Shown here: positions 41,114-41,114 of the stretch, piece by piece | How positions within the stretch are numbered: the first letter of the stretch is position 1 | How the letters are laid out: every line of letters begins with the position of its first letter | NCBI GenBank assembly: GCA_009922615.1 | Contig: RFVF01000041.1 | Span: 1-41,114, forward strand | From: Pseudomonadota bacterium | GTDB lineage: Bacteria; Verrucomicrobiota; Verrucomicrobiia; Limisphaerales; SXTU01 | Length of the DNA: 41,114 nucleotides | Direction of reading: 5' to 3' | Made by a program: the position numbers and the translations under genes | Notes under the pieces: model-generated | The model's input: the letters and a program-made list of their open reading frames with translations, nothing else | The model's database searches: none | Told to the model about the DNA's origin: nothing

Positions 41114-41114
41114 A

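Noticed and set aside
1..41114. tRNA, rRNA, CRISPR or insertion sequences
   Set aside because: No cloverleaf, no direct repeats with regular spacers, no transposase and no terminal inverted repeats were seen in the gaps.

Overview
The window is GC-rich bacterial chromosome with dense gene content on both strands. Its protein families point to Verrucomicrobiota, probably a Pedosphaera/Limisphaera-like lineage: a PVC-type heme-binding CxxCH protein, DUF1080 (3-keto-disaccharide hydrolase-type) proteins, a Tat-exported DUF1501 protein, a pre-peptidase-domain protein and a PQQ-like propeller, next to ordinary housekeeping genes. The phylum call rests on family content only, because no rRNA is present. 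I saw no rRNA, tRNA, CRISPR array, transposase or phage gene.

Layout. 1-3047 (-) is the N-terminal part of smc, running off the left edge. 3371-6697 (+) holds an ABC-F ATPase and the double GTPase der. 6747-10442 (-) is a 1231-residue secreted fusion (DUF1080, SGNH-like, PVC propeller, HEAT, cytochrome c). 10633-12752 (+) is a coupled pair, an alpha/beta-hydrolase and a Tat-exported sialidase-like propeller. 12829-15379 (+) is a signalling cassette: a receiver/NarX-type kinase followed by two tandem paralogous response regulators. 15484-17618 (+) has a twin AsnC/AhbAB (NirDL)-like protein and a CDF metal transporter. 17838-24114 (-) is a probable four-gene unit of secreted proteins. 24259-30483 (-) encodes a giant 2074-residue hybrid histidine kinase. 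30619-32544 (+) encodes a cupredoxin/cytochrome c fusion. 32600-34165 (-) is metG. 34414-35037 (+) is a Mn/Fe superoxide dismutase with a clear terminator. 35115-37558 (-) holds a glycine-zipper lipoprotein, a secreted amidotransferase-like protein and a PIG-L deacetylase. 37625-41113 holds a probably truncated small gene, a 918-residue orphan and a short ORF at the right edge.

Functional reading. Much of the window serves extracytoplasmic carbohydrate turnover and electron transfer (DUF1080 proteins, propellers, esterase, sialidase-like protein, c-type cytochromes, cupredoxin). Two separate signalling systems are interleaved with it. The rest is housekeeping.

The two strongest anomalies are these. 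(1) The SMC reading frame is open and well conserved but lacks the Walker A P-loop, through a precise in-frame loss of about 12 codons. (2) The giant kinase carries a coiled coil of about 1500 residues between PAS and kinase core; its central part is built on a 39-residue repeat whose register can be followed through 20 intervals, 16 of them exactly 39. Other notable points are an in-frame heptanucleotide tandem repeat in metG, prolines in the recognition helices of both response regulators, and an almost complete absence of Shine-Dalgarno sequences.
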